NCBI RefSeq assembly: GCF_963677005.1
Contig: NZ_OY781616.1
Location: forward strand, 813,501 to 877,500
Reading direction: 5' to 3'
Length of the DNA stretch: 64,000 bases
Origin: Maridesulfovibrio sp.
GTDB taxonomy: Bacteria; Desulfobacterota; Desulfovibrionia; Desulfovibrionales; Desulfovibrionaceae
Part shown: in pieces, positions 1 through 8,679 of the stretch
Layout of the letters: the number at the start of each line of letters is the position of its first letter
Numbering within the stretch: the first letter of the stretch is position 1
The notes under the pieces: model-generated
Told to the model about the DNA's origin: nothing
What the model saw: the letters and a program-made list of their open reading frames with translations, nothing else
The model's database searches: none
Translations under genes and position numbers: made by a program

Positions 1-7
1 ACATCCG

Positions 8-47
8 GACATGCAGTTTGCAGCATGTCTGTTTGTTGGTTTTTTTA
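8..47 (+). terminator. Rho-independent-like terminator of an upstream gene
   Basis: A 7-bp inverted repeat (gacatgc at 8-14, gcatgtc at 23-29) is followed by a T-rich run ending in seven Ts. It probably ends a gene lying left of the window. Confidence 0.5.
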
Positions 48-100
48 CTGATGACGTAATTTCTATTTTTTGCAACGACCTGTCAAACAAGGAAAAATAT

Positions 101-298
101 ATGAGCACCCTGATTCCTCCGTGCGAATTGACCAGGAAGGCCGTAAAGTGGATTTCCGAACAGCGTTCGGAGACAGGACGGTCTCTGGACAGCCTGCTTG
201 AAGAAGCTGCCATGAGGTTCAATCTCTCGCCCAGGGATATGGAGTTCATGGAGCGGTTTTACGCAGAGAATTCCACCGATATTCCCCCTTGTGATTAA
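101..298 (+). CDS. Small conserved-looking protein of unknown function (65 aa)
   Basis: An open frame continues upstream to 11, but the ATG at 101 has an AAGGA Shine-Dalgarno seven bases before it, so I use that start. The 65-residue product is soluble and charged, with a predicted helical middle (KWISEQRSETGRSLDSLLEEA) and no membrane segment or signal peptide. I do not recognise a family. It stands alone between a terminator and a copy of intergenic repeat family A, so it is probably monocistronic. Its good ribosome site and coding-like composition support it as a real gene; function is unknown. Confidence 0.6.
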   Translation: MSTLIPPCELTRKAVKWISEQRSETGRSLDSLLEEAAMRFNLSPRDMEFMERFYAENSTDIPPCD

Positions 299-302
299 GG
301 AA

Positions 303-391
303 CCGTTTTAAACTGTTAGGGATTCCAAAGGGGATTCTCTCCTTTGGCCGCCGGCGGCGAAATCAGACTGTTAAAAGCGCGAAGCGCATCA
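303..391. repeat. Intergenic repeat family A, copy 1
   Basis: This copy contains an inverted repeat around ccaaaggggattctctcctttgg, then a GC-rich GCCGCCGGCGGCGAAA block and the tail AAAAGCGCGAAGCGCATCA. The same parts recur in reverse order at 2811-2893 and 30446-30531, and in a variant at 7532-7658. It lies directly after the stop codon of the small gene ending at 298. Confidence 0.75.
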
Positions 392-465
392 GAAGTCGTG
401 TTTTCAGCTGTGATTGATTGTCGTCCGCCTTATGTTATCCGCTGTTCATTTTTACGGGAATCCAA

Positions 466-1626
466 TTGAAGCTTCTTCACAGACAGATTTTTAAAGAACT
501 GATATCCATATTCACCTTGAGCATCTGCGGTTTTATGGGATTGATCCTTATCGGCAGACTTCTGCAGTTCAGGGATCTCTTCATGGGGCAGAGTATCGGC
601 ATTATGGAAATGGCGAAACTCTTCATCTATCTTTGTCCTTTTTTTCTGCTCATCCTTACGCCGATTGCCACCATGCTTTCAATTTTTCTCACATTTCTCA
701 GGATGAATGCAGATAATGAAATAACCGCACTCAAATCCGGCGGACTCAGCCTTTACAGGCTTCTGCCTGCTCCGCTTATCTTTTGCCTGCTGTGCACGGG
801 GGCGGATATTTTTTTCTCCATGTACGGTCTTTCCTGGGGAACGGAAAATTTTCGCAGCGCCCTTATGGAATTCGCCAGAACCCAGAGCCAGTTGGCCCTG
901 AAGCCCGGAGTTTTCAATACGGATTTCCCGGGGCTGGTTTTTTATGCGGACAAAGTGGACGATGAGAACGGGGTGATGCGTTCTGTTTTTGTGCGGGACA
1001 GTACCAGAAAAGGCATGACAGCCACCATCGTTGCTCCTGTCGGTGAGATTCTCACCGATCCCTCTCAAGGGCGTCTGCTCATCCATCTTGAAAACGGCCG
1101 TATTTATCAGCAGGAAAAGGAACAATTGAGCGTCCTTAAATTCAAGAATTACGATGTGCGCATTCCGCTGGCCAACATCCTCAAAGGGTACAGTGTTGAT
1201 GAACTGCGTCCCAAGGAAATGTCCTGGGAGAAACTTGTGCGCATCAGCAGAGCCGGGGATAGGGCAGGAGAAATCGATCCGACATTCTTCCGGAAGGTGC
1301 TGGTGGAGATTCAGAAAAGGATAGCTCTGCCGGTGGCCTGTCTGGTGCTTGGAATGTTCGCCATGCCCATAGCCTGTATCTTTCGCGGATTGAAGCAGCA
1401 GTACGGGCTGCTTATCTCCATGGGACTTTTCCTCGTGTACTACACCATGCTGTCTCTTGGAGTCACTTTCGGTGAAAGCGGCCTGCTTACCCCTGTTGTA
1501 GGGTTGTGGCTGCCGAACCTGTCTTTTGCCATTATTTCGGTTGTCCTGCTCAGAATGGCTGTAAAGGAACATTCTTTCAGTTTCAGGCTCGGCATTCTGA
1601 AGAAATTGCGCAGGAGGGCGGCATGA
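466..1626 (+). CDS. lptF: LptF, lipopolysaccharide export permease subunit
   Basis: LptF pairs with LptG in the inner-membrane LptB2FG transporter, which extracts lipopolysaccharide for delivery to the outer membrane. The protein (386 aa with this start) has the YjgP/YjgQ layout: three N-terminal membrane helices (about residues 10-33, 50-77 and 98-118), a roughly 170-residue periplasmic beta-jellyroll region, and three C-terminal helices. The frame is open from a TTG at 418, but the TTG at 466 has GGGA about eight bases upstream and gives the family-typical start KLLHRQIFKEL. The stop overlaps the lptG start (ATGA), indicating translational coupling. No lptA, lptB or lptC lies in this window. 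Confidence 0.93.
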   Translation: MKLLHRQIFKELISIFTLSICGFMGLILIGRLLQFRDLFMGQSIGIMEMAKLFIYLCPFFLLILTPIATMLSIFLTFLRMNADNEITALKSGGLSLYRLLPAPLIFCLLCTGADIFFSMYGLSWGTENFRSALMEFARTQSQLALKPGVFNTDFPGLVFYADKVDDENGVMRSVFVRDSTRKGMTATIVAPVGEILTDPSQGRLLIHLENGRIYQQEKEQLSVLKFKNYDVRIPLANILKGYSVDELRPKEMSWEKLVRISRAGDRAGEIDPTFFRKVLVEIQKRIALPVACLVLGMFAMPIACIFRGLKQQYGLLISMGLFLVYYTMLSLGVTFGESGLLTPVVGLWLPNLSFAIISVVLLRMAVKEHSFSFRLGILKKLRRRAA

Positions 1627-2753
1627 TTCGCAGACTCCTGCCGGGGCACCTGTCCGCGTATGTATTGAAACAGAATCTGTTCCTCATGTGCGTGACACTG
1701 GGAGTCGGGACCGGCATCTACCTGCTTTCCGATCTCTTTGACCGTCTGGACGATTTTATTGAAGCCGGACTCGGAGCCGGGACCATCCTGCGCTATTTCA
1801 TCGTGAAAATGCCGTTGATTTTTTCACAGATTCTGCCTGCGGTATTCCTGATCTCCATGACCGTGCAGCTATGCGTAATGGCCCGCAGCAAGGAGCTTCT
1901 GGCCCTGCGCACCGGCGGGCTGTCTCTGGCCTGGTTTTTCCGGTTTTTCGTGGTCTACGCGATCATCTGGTCACTGGGGCAGATGCTTTTTTCACAGGTG
2001 ATCGGTGTATACGGTGAACAGGAAGCCTTCAGGATATGGAAGGAGGATGTGCGTAAAAGCCAGTTGGACCGCCGGGTATTGCACAATATCTGGCTGAAAG
2101 AGGGGCGCTACGTCATTGAAGCAGGGGAGGTTATGCCTTTTGCCAACAGGGCCAAGGACATAACCATGTATGAGTTTGCCGATGACAACAGCGGGATTAT
2201 CAGGGTGATCACCTCGGACAGTGCCGAAGTCAGCGATAAGTACGGCTGGAAGCTTGAAAATGCCGTTGAATTGAGCCCCGACCGATTTGCATCGCACAGG
2301 CATCCGATCTTCACCATACCGATCAAGCTGAATCTGGAAGTATTCAAGGTCGTTGATCCCGGCATAGACCCTGCGCAGCTACCGCTATGGCAGTTGAACA
2401 AGGTTATCTCGCAGTTGGAAAAGTCCGGCTCAAATGTGGACCGGCTGGTTACCGCCTGGCATTCCAAGTGGGCCTATGCATTTTCCCTGCTGACCATGGC
2501 CCTTGTTTCGCTGGCGCTGGTCACCGTCACGGAGAATATCTATCTGAATATCGGTCTGGGGCTGGCTCTGACTTTTGCCTATTACGCACTTTTCATGGTC
2601 GGGGCGTCAGCCGGGGATTCGGGCGTGCTGCCGCCCATGGTTGCCGCATGGCTGGGCAATATCCTGATCAGTGTTCTGGCTCTGGCCCGTATTGCCTGGG
2701 TGCTGGTGCCGGAATCGGCCGGGAAGTATATAACTCGGTTCAGAGGAAATTAG
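1623..2753 (+). CDS. lptG: LptG, lipopolysaccharide export permease subunit
   Basis: This is the second permease half of the LptB2FG lipopolysaccharide extractor, 376 aa. Like LptF it has N-terminal helices (about 18-40, 55-85 and 95-125), a periplasmic domain and three C-terminal helices (the last ends near the C-terminus, with LGNILISVLALARIAWVLV). The ATG at 1623 overlaps the lptF stop by four bases and has a CAGGAGGG ribosome site at 1610-1617; a longer open frame from 1506 is only overlap with lptF. Order and coupling to lptF make LptG the natural assignment of the two paralogues. Confidence 0.93.
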   Translation: MIRRLLPGHLSAYVLKQNLFLMCVTLGVGTGIYLLSDLFDRLDDFIEAGLGAGTILRYFIVKMPLIFSQILPAVFLISMTVQLCVMARSKELLALRTGGLSLAWFFRFFVVYAIIWSLGQMLFSQVIGVYGEQEAFRIWKEDVRKSQLDRRVLHNIWLKEGRYVIEAGEVMPFANRAKDITMYEFADDNSGIIRVITSDSAEVSDKYGWKLENAVELSPDRFASHRHPIFTIPIKLNLEVFKVVDPGIDPAQLPLWQLNKVISQLEKSGSNVDRLVTAWHSKWAYAFSLLTMALVSLALVTVTENIYLNIGLGLALTFAYYALFMVGASAGDSGVLPPMVAAWLGNILISVLALARIAWVLVPESAGKYITRFRGN

Positions 2754-2810
2754 AGCTTTCCCTGCCGGGGATATAGGGTCATGGGGTGTAGAACGCTGGA
2801 AGATGGAATT

Positions 2811-2893
2811 TGATGCGCTTTGCTTTTTTTGACGATTCGGTTTCGCCTCCGGTGGCCAAAGGGTCCGCGACCCTTTGGAATCCCGGGTTGTTT
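2811..2893. repeat. Intergenic repeat family A, copy 2
   Basis: This copy reads TGATGCGCTTTGC, then a short spacer, TTTCGCCTCCGGTGGCC and the inverted repeat ccaaagggtccgcgaccctttgg. It is the reverse arrangement of copy 1. It sits between the convergent lptG and engB genes, where a bidirectional terminator would be useful. Confidence 0.75.
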
Positions 2894-2941
2894 AATTGGG
2901 GTAAGTTTAAACAGTTCGCTGAATTATAACTTTTCGTATAA

Positions 2942-3562
2942 TTACTCTTCGCCGTCCTGAATTAGGGCATCTTCTGTTTCCGCAAGTTCAGGCATGGCTG
3001 TAGCATCAAGCATGGCCCACAGTTTTGTGCGGTTCATTCCGCTTTTACTTGAAGTGCACAGCGGTTTTACCTTAAGGATATCCTGCCACTGGAGCTGTAT
3101 TTTCACCCGGTCTTTCTGCTTGGTTTTATCCGATTTGGTCATTATGGGTAGAACCGGTATGTTGGAGTGCTTGAAATAGGATATCATTTCAAGGTCGTTT
3201 TTCTGCGGGGATAGTCGGCTGTCCAGCAGCACTGCGGCTGCAGTTATGTAGTGATTGCCCTGCAGGTATCTGTCGATGAGCTGTCCCCATTTTGCTCTTT
3301 CGGACTTGGAGCAGCGGGCATAGCCGTAACCGGGCAGGTCCACTATATAATAGCCGTGGGGCACTACTTCGTAATAGTTCAGGCTTCTGGTTTTTCCCGG
3401 AGTGGAACTTATTTTGGCCAGTTTTTTCTGGCCTGCGAGAGCATTGATGAGTGAGGATTTGCCGACATTGGAGCGTCCTGCCAGAATTATCTGCGGAGCG
3501 GGCATTTCTTCAAGCTGATTGATCTCGTATACGGTTTTAATTAACTTCAGTGTATTATTCAT
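2942..3562 (-). CDS. engB: EngB/YsxC ribosome-biogenesis GTPase
   Basis: EngB (YihA/YsxC) is a TRAFAC-class GTPase needed for assembly of the large ribosomal subunit. The 206-residue product has G1 GRSNVGKS (29-36), a conserved SSTPGKT switch I region, G3 DLPGYG and G4 TKSD, the typical EngB order, and the usual size. I take the ATG at 3562 because AAGGA lies nine bases upstream; an in-frame TTG at 3571 overlaps that site. It is convergent with lptG and divergent from aroQ, so it is probably transcribed alone. Confidence 0.95.
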   Translation of the reverse strand: MNNTLKLIKTVYEINQLEEMPAPQIILAGRSNVGKSSLINALAGQKKLAKISSTPGKTRSLNYYEVVPHGYYIVDLPGYGYARCSKSERAKWGQLIDRYLQGNHYITAAAVLLDSRLSPQKNDLEMISYFKHSNIPVLPIMTKSDKTKQKDRVKIQLQWQDILKVKPLCTSSKSGMNRTKLWAMLDATAMPELAETEDALIQDGEE

Positions 3563-3690
3563 AAGGAACAATCCTTGATTTTTGATTTATTAGGTGCAGC
3601 GAAGACTGATCACTTATTTATCAAAGCCAGTCAAGTTTCATGTTGTTTCAAGAAATTGTTCCGGTCAACCTGAAAAATAACGGTGTAATG

Positions 3691-4146
3691 ATGAAAACCT
3701 TTCTGATTTTAAACGGACCGAATCTCGGGTATGTGGGAAAAAGACAGCCGGAGATTTACGGCTCCGACAAAATAGAGGATATTCCCGAACATTTGAAAAA
3801 GCTGATGGGAGAGAAGGCCGGGGAGATCCGTCTGGAGTTTTTCCAGTCCAACTCCGAAGGCGCCCTCATCGACAGGCTGGAGAAGGCCCGCGAGGACGGT
3901 ATAGACGGGGTTGCTTTCAATGCCGGCGCATATACCCATACCAGCCTTGCCTTAGCCGACTGTCTGGCCTGGATAGGTGTTCCCTGTGTGGAAGTTCATA
4001 TCAGCAACATATGGGCCCGGACAGAAGATCCTGTTCGGCAGAAAAGTTTTATGGGGAAACAGTGCATTGGAGTAATTGCCGGATTCGGAATTATGAGCTA
4101 TGCCTTGGCCGTTCAAGCACTGTTCGCACATACTGCCGGGAACTGA
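3691..4146 (+). CDS. aroQ: Type II 3-dehydroquinate dehydratase
   Basis: AroQ catalyses the third shikimate-pathway step, 3-dehydroquinate to 3-dehydroshikimate, as a cytoplasmic dodecamer. The 151-aa product shows the type II signature near the start (LNGPNLG, residues 7-13), the FFQSNSEG segment, NAGAYTHTS with the catalytic His, and EVHISNIWAR, which binds substrate. The frame is open from 3640 and two adjacent ATGs (3688, 3691) are possible; neither has a strong ribosome site, and I take the second because the family begins directly with the beta-strand before NGPNL. EF-P follows after 170 bases; aroQ-efp proximity is common in bacteria. Confidence 0.93.
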   Translation: MKTFLILNGPNLGYVGKRQPEIYGSDKIEDIPEHLKKLMGEKAGEIRLEFFQSNSEGALIDRLEKAREDGIDGVAFNAGAYTHTSLALADCLAWIGVPCVEVHISNIWARTEDPVRQKSFMGKQCIGVIAGFGIMSYALAVQALFAHTAGN

Positions 4147-4314
4147 TTGTAAAGTTGACCGGAATATCCTGAATATCAGGCCTGTTATCTGCCGGATATG
4201 GCGGCAGGCGCATGAACTTCAATTGCAACAGCTGTCGCAACCTTGATTGAAGGCAGCGGGGCATTCTCGCTGGCGGCCTACACGGCCCTGCAATATAATT
4301 TTACCGGAGGAAAA

Positions 4315-4875
4315 ATGATATCCACTAAAGACTTCAGAAACGGACTTAAGGTCGAAATCGATGGCAAACCCTATGAAATCGTTGAGTTTCAGCACTTCAA
4401 GCCCGGCAAAGGCGGCGCCTTTGTACGGACCAAGCTCAAAAATATGCTCAACGGGCGCGTTGTAGACCAGACCTTTCGCTCCGGTGAAAAAGTGGAAAAA
4501 CCCGATATGGCCAGCAAGGATATGCAGTATCTCTATAAAGATGGTGATGCTTTTGTCCTCATGGATCTGGAATCCTACGAACAGATGCACGTGTCTTCAG
4601 ATGTTATCGGAACAGCCGGAGGTTTTCTGAAAGAAGGGGAAACAAACAAGGCTCTTCTTTACAACGGTGAAGTAATCGGCATGGAACTGCCTGCTTCCGT
4701 TGTTCTGACCGTAGCTCAGACTGATCCCGGTGTTCAGGGTGACCGCGTGAGCAACGCCACCAAACCTGCCACTCTGGAAACCGGACTGGTTATCAACGTT
4801 CCGCTTTTCATCAACGAAGAAGATAAAATCAAGGTTGATACCCGTTCCGGCGAGTATCTAAGCCGTGAAAAATAA
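4315..4875 (+). CDS. efp: Elongation factor P
   Basis: EF-P binds ribosomes stalled at polyproline stretches and promotes peptide-bond formation. The 186-aa product has the normal three beta-barrel layout, with the acceptor loop FKPGKGG. Lys32 in that loop is the position modified by EpmA-type lysylation in species that have it; no modification enzyme is seen nearby. The C-terminal domain includes the [16 protein letters not shown] stretch typical of EF-P. The ATG at 4315 is preceded by a perfect GGAGG at 4306-4310, so the longer frame from 4243 is not used. Confidence 0.96.
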   Translation: MISTKDFRNGLKVEIDGKPYEIVEFQHFKPGKGGAFVRTKLKNMLNGRVVDQTFRSGEKVEKPDMASKDMQYLYKDGDAFVLMDLESYEQMHVSSDVIGTAGGFLKEGETNKALLYNGEVIGMELPASVVLTVAQTDPGVQGDRVSNATKPATLETGLVINVPLFINEEDKIKVDTRSGEYLSREK

Positions 4876-4887
4876 TTCGTTTTTAGC

Positions 4888-7185
4888 ATGAAGTCCGGGG
4901 GGCAATCTGCCCCCCGGAACATATTTACCGCCTGTACCTTGAGGCATCAAACGGAGGATGAGACACTGCCCGGCGAAAAGTTCGCAAAAGAGATTTCCGG
5001 CATGTTCTGGATTTTTTTGGCCGTTTTTCTTTTTATCAGCATGTACTCGTTTCATCCGGGAGACCCTACACTCAATCAGGCTGTCAGCCCCGGATGGAAG
5101 GTCAGGAACCTGATCGGTCCGGCCGGGTCTTATACCGCCGGACTGCTGGTCGATCTGCTGGGGATGGGGTCCTGGGTTATTCCGTTCTATGTGCTTTTTC
5201 TCGGTGTCACATCTTTTTTTACTTCCCTGAAACAACCATGGTGGCGCTGGCTGGGACTGGGACTGCTCTACGTATGCGTACTGGCCTGGGCATCGCATCC
5301 ATGGCTTGCGCAGTATCAGAAAGCGCTGGCCATCCATGCCGGTGGTTTTGTCGGCGCAATCCTTTCAAAATGGTCTTTTAAATACCTAAAGCCGGTAGGG
5401 GCGTTCCTCTTCTGGCTTTTCGCCACACTTGCCGGTATTCAGCTCACCGCAAATCTAAGCTGGGCCGCAATCGGCAAGAAACTGCGCTCCATCTTTATTG
5501 ATTGCTGGTGCAAAAACCGGGAACGCATCGAAAGAAAATCCAAGCGCATGCAGGCCGAGCGGGCTATCAAGAAAGCTGAAAAACGCAAAGCCAAGGCCTC
5601 CAGGAAGGCCGAAGTTGAAGAGGAAAAAGGTTCCGAAATTGCCGAAGAGGATGAGACAGTCATTCTCCTGAAGCCTTTTGAGGAAGGACCGGCTAAAAAA
5701 GAGAAGCCCGCACAAAAACCGAAGCCCAAAGCCAAAAAAATTGATACGAGCACGGATTTTCCGCCTCTCGATATGCTGGCCGAGCCTTCGGTTGCAGGAA
5801 TTCAGTTTGATCCCAAAGTGCTGGAAGTCAAGACGGAGAGCCTCAAGGCCTGTCTCAATGATTTCAACATTGAAGGTGAAATTCAGCAGGTAACGCCGGG
5901 GCCCGTTGTCACCATGTTTGAATTTCGTCCCGCGCCGGGAATCAAAGTCAGCAAGATCGCCAACCTTACAGACGATATTGCCATGGCCCTTAAGGCCGTG
6001 TCCGTCAGGATTGAAGCTCCTATCCCCGGCAAGGATACCGTGGGCATAGAAATTCCCAACGACAAGCGCCAGATCGTTTATCTGCGTGAAATTTTCGAGC
6101 ACAGTTGTTTCACCGAGTCCAAATCCGTGCTGACCATGGCGTTGGGCAAGGATATTCAGGGTGTTCCTGTTTCCGCCGACCTTGCAAAAATGCCCCACCT
6201 TCTCGTGGCCGGTGCAACCGGAGCAGGTAAAAGCGTCTGCCTCAACGGCCTGCTGATGAGCATGCTTTACAAGGCAGGTCCCGAAGAACTCAAGCTCCTT
6301 CTTATAGACCCGAAGCGCATTGAACTGGCTGTTTACGCCAGTCTTCCGCATCTTGTTCATCCCGTGGTCACAGACATGTCTCTGGCGAAAAGTGCTCTGG
6401 AATGGGCCGTTTACGAGATGGACAAACGCTATGACAACATGGCCCGCTTAGGAGCACGTAACATAGCAAGCTACAACACCAAGCTTGCCAAAATGGACGG
6501 TTCCCTGCCCGAAGATCTTGAAGATCTGGAGCCCATGCCGTTTCTCGTCATCATTGTGGACGAGTTGGCAGACCTTATGCTCACCGCAGGCAAGGACGTG
6601 GAACAGAGCATTGTCCGCCTTGCGCAGTTGGCACGTGCAGCGGGGATTCATCTTATCATCGCTACCCAGCGTCCCTCGGTCGATGTTGTAACCGGTCTGA
6701 TCAAAGCCAACTTCCCGACCCGTATTTCCTTTCAGGTAACGTCCAAGCACGACTCGCGCACTATTCTGGATACCATCGGTTCCGAAAAGCTGCTCGGTCG
6801 CGGTGATATGCTTTTCAAGCCCAGCGGAGGCCAGTTGCGCAGGCTCCACGGCGCCCTGGTTGAAGATGAAGAGATCAAGGAAGTGGTTAATTTCTGGAAG
6901 ACCAAGTATCCGCAGGATTTCGAACTTGATTTTACCGACTGGAAAGATTCATCAAGTTCCTCAGGAGGAGGAAGTGATTTCTCCGGTGATTCCGAAGACA
7001 GCGTCTACAACGAGGCCGTCCAGTTTGTTATGGAGCAGGGCAAAGCATCCATTTCACTGCTTCAAAGAAGATTCCGCATCGGATTCAACCGCGCAGCCCG
7101 CTACATAGAGCAGATGGAACAGGACGGCATTCTCGGTCCTCAGGACGGCAGCAAGCCGCGCATAGTGCTTGTTACCCGAGATTGA
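4888..7185 (+). CDS. ftsK: FtsK/SpoIIIE-type DNA translocase
   Basis: FtsK anchors at the septum and pumps chromosome termini into daughter cells, activating XerCD recombination. The N-terminal part has about four membrane helices; then follows a charged Lys/Glu/Ala linker, the alpha/beta motor domain with Walker A GATGAGKS (442-449 of the long frame) and Walker B VIIVDELADLM, and a C-terminal gamma winged helix (DSVYNEAVQFVMEQGKAS onward) that reads KOPS-type sites. At 765 aa it is the short-linker form. The start is unclear: ATG 4888 and TTG 4939 lack ribosome sites, while GGAGG at 4953-4957 is well placed for an in-frame CTG at 4966; an ATG at 4958 is out of frame. Coordinates give the longest frame. 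xerD is at 55386. Confidence 0.92.
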   Translation: MKSGGQSAPRNIFTACTLRHQTEDETLPGEKFAKEISGMFWIFLAVFLFISMYSFHPGDPTLNQAVSPGWKVRNLIGPAGSYTAGLLVDLLGMGSWVIPFYVLFLGVTSFFTSLKQPWWRWLGLGLLYVCVLAWASHPWLAQYQKALAIHAGGFVGAILSKWSFKYLKPVGAFLFWLFATLAGIQLTANLSWAAIGKKLRSIFIDCWCKNRERIERKSKRMQAERAIKKAEKRKAKASRKAEVEEEKGSEIAEEDETVILLKPFEEGPAKKEKPAQKPKPKAKKIDTSTDFPPLDMLAEPSVAGIQFDPKVLEVKTESLKACLNDFNIEGEIQQVTPGPVVTMFEFRPAPGIKVSKIANLTDDIAMALKAVSVRIEAPIPGKDTVGIEIPNDKRQIVYLREIFEHSCFTESKSVLTMALGKDIQGVPVSADLAKMPHLLVAGATGAGKSVCLNGLLMSMLYKAGPEELKLLLIDPKRIELAVYASLPHLVHPVVTDMSLAKSALEWAVYEMDKRYDNMARLGARNIASYNTKLAKMDGSLPEDLEDLEPMPFLVIIVDELADLMLTAGKDVEQSIVRLAQLARAAGIHLIIATQRPSVDVVTGLIKANFPTRISFQVTSKHDSRTILDTIGSEKLLGRGDMLFKPSGGQLRRLHGALVEDEEIKEVVNFWKTKYPQDFELDFTDWKDSSSSSGGGSDFSGDSEDSVYNEAVQFVMEQGKASISLLQRRFRIGFNRAARYIEQMEQDGILGPQDGSKPRIVLVTRD
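4897..4919 (+). terminator. Hairpin between efp and ftsK
   Basis: The sequence ccggggggcaatctgccccccgg forms a strong 9-10 bp GC stem with a short loop, directly after efp. No long T-run follows, so it may be a terminator, attenuator or mRNA-end stem. It lies inside the longest ftsK reading frame, which argues that ftsK translation begins downstream of it. Confidence 0.5.
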
Positions 7186-7196
7186 TCAGGAAGATT

Positions 7197-7288
7197 GTCT
7201 CCGACGGCCCTCCGGGGGCCAAAGAAACTTTTTGGAAAAAAGTTTCTCTGGACTCTTCAAAAACTTTTTAACGGTGCTTCGCATCGTT
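7197..7288. repeat. Intergenic repeat family B, copy 1
   Basis: It begins in GCCCTCCGGGGGCC, then the inverted repeat agaaactttttggaaaaaagtttct, then CTGGACTCTTCAAAAACTTTTTAA and GGTGCTTCGCATCG. Related copies lie at 11803-11896, 12662-12762 and 30548-30653. It starts about 12 bases after the ftsK stop, so it may end or stabilise the ftsK mRNA. Confidence 0.75.
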
Positions 7289-7314
7289 GTAAGGCACAGT
7301 TGCAAGAATAGCGA

Positions 7315-7357
7315 AAGCCCCAGCCGGTATATTACTGACTGGGGCTTGTTTTATTTT
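7315..7357 (+). terminator. Rho-independent terminator downstream of ftsK
   Basis: Arms aagccccag (7315-7323) and ctggggctt (7339-7347) form a 9-bp stem followed by gttttatttt. It lies after repeat B copy 1 and is a second termination signal for ftsK. Confidence 0.7.
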
Positions 7358-7531
7358 GGAGTGAGATTATTTCTGTCTTTTGTCGAAGACTTAACGGAGA
7401 GGGGATATTAGAAATAAACTGTTAGTAATATATTGCCTCAACTACAAGTCTGCAGTCTACTCTAAATTTTTAAAACAATTAGTTAAGTATTGAAATGTTC
7501 ATTTTTATTATATGACGTTTAGTCATGATGC
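7358..7531. other. Non-coding AT-rich spacer
   Basis: This is an AT-rich stretch between the ftsK terminator and repeat A copy 3. I see no supported gene or RNA in it. Confidence 0.4.
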
Positions 7532-7658
7532 GCGGCGAAGCCTTATTAAAAAAGTTTAGGATTCTTAAACCCTTTTCAAAGGGTTTAAGGCTCCCGGCAG
7601 GGCGCCCCGCGAGGCCGCCGGGGGCGAAACCCGTTTATCAAAAGCGCGAAGCGCATCA
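7532..7658. repeat. Intergenic repeat, composite of families A and B (A copy 3)
   Basis: It starts with GGCGAAGCCTTATTAAAAAAGTTT, which matches the outer end of family B, then a hairpin cttaaacccttttcaaagggtttaag, a GC-rich block (GGCCGCCGGGGGCGAAA) and the family A tail AAAAGCGCGAAGCGCATCA. It ends next to the stop codon of the minus-strand STAS gene. Confidence 0.7.
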
Positions 7659-7659
7659 A

Positions 7660-8679
7660 TTATGTTTCTGACAGAATTCCGGGAATCCCTTCCATGAAAT
7701 GTGCGAGCCCGGCCCGGTGCAGCGTGTTTTGTATCTGTTCAGGTACAGCCTGTGCCTCAAGGCTTGAACCCGTTTCGGCAGCCAGCCTCAGGGCGGAATA
7801 AATGCTTTCCAGTCCCTGTCTGGAAAGGGCTGTTGTCTCGCTGAAATCAAGTACTGCCGAGCTGTGTTGCTCAAGTGCCGGTTTCACGGCCTGGATCAGG
7901 TCTTCGCTGTTGCTGCTGTCCAGTATTCCGGATATTTTTATGATGTTCGGCTGGCTGGAATCAGCGAGTATGGATGAAGGTAGAGGGAGAGTAGTTGTTT
8001 GCTCAAGTTTGGCGATAAAATTCTGTTCTTCACGGATCAGCAGTGACGGGGTGAGGATGTATTCCATTTTTTCAAGAAATCTGTTCCGGTCCGTATCCTG
8101 AGGCACGCATATCATAATGCCTTTTTTCAGATTATTAAAAATCGAGGCGGCGTAGAGCCCAAGACTTTCCGGCGGAGCGCAGAGGAGTATTATATCCGGG
8201 TTCAGGTCTCTGGCGCTGGCGGTGATTGATTCCGCATCGGCCTGATCAAGTTTGCCGGATGTCCTGAAATTGGTGAATAATTCCCATGAAAGGGGTACGT
8301 AACCGTCGCTGACCAGAATATCCGTTTTAAGGGCCGTGTCGGATACATGCAGCATGCTGAATCCGTAATGGGCGCAGATACGTGCGATCTGTTCCGGGAA
8401 TTCGAAATATTCAAGGGGCATTTTTATTTTCACGCCTACCTGGGCGAGCATTCCGGCAAGGTTGGAATCTGCCGCCAGAATGAGGTCGGCCCCGGACGGG
8501 CAGAGCAGGGGATTTCCGGCATAAGCCATGAGCCAGGGGCGTGAAACAGTGAAGAACATGCGGCATCGGTTCTGGTCCGGGAGTTTTCCGATTGTCAGCA
8601 TCAGATCGTTGAAATCCATGCTGTGGAAAGGAAGACCGAAGGCCAGCCTGACCTCATTGTTGTCAGGATGATTTTCCAC
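7660..8679 (-). CDS. STAS-domain protein with a WecG/TagA/CpsF-like N-terminal region
   Basis: The C-terminal 90 or so residues (from IIKISGILDSSNSEDL) read as a STAS domain of the anti-sigma-factor-antagonist type; the usual phosphorylatable Ser region is ETTALSRQGLES. The N-terminal roughly 230 residues follow the order of WecG/TagA/CpsF glycosyltransferases (MFFTVSRPWLMAYAG, then GADLILAADSNLAGMLA, then RDLNPDIILLCAPPESLGLYA), but the family's conserved DG and E/R signatures look eroded, so it may bind rather than transfer a sugar nucleotide. The GTG at 8679 overlaps the upstream Smr stop by one base and has AAGGA six bases before it, so the two are co-translated. 339 aa. Function unknown; the domain reading is by eye. 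Confidence 0.6.
   Translation of the reverse strand: MENHPDNNEVRLAFGLPFHSMDFNDLMLTIGKLPDQNRCRMFFTVSRPWLMAYAGNPLLCPSGADLILAADSNLAGMLAQVGVKIKMPLEYFEFPEQIARICAHYGFSMLHVSDTALKTDILVSDGYVPLSWELFTNFRTSGKLDQADAESITASARDLNPDIILLCAPPESLGLYAASIFNNLKKGIMICVPQDTDRNRFLEKMEYILTPSLLIREEQNFIAKLEQTTTLPLPSSILADSSQPNIIKISGILDSSNSEDLIQAVKPALEQHSSAVLDFSETTALSRQGLESIYSALRLAAETGSSLEAQAVPEQIQNTLHRAGLAHFMEGIPGILSET

Noticed and set aside
679..1572. 297-aa minus-strand frame inside lptF
   Set aside because: It overlaps lptF fully, has a high His/Gln content and no ribosome site or domain; it is a shadow.
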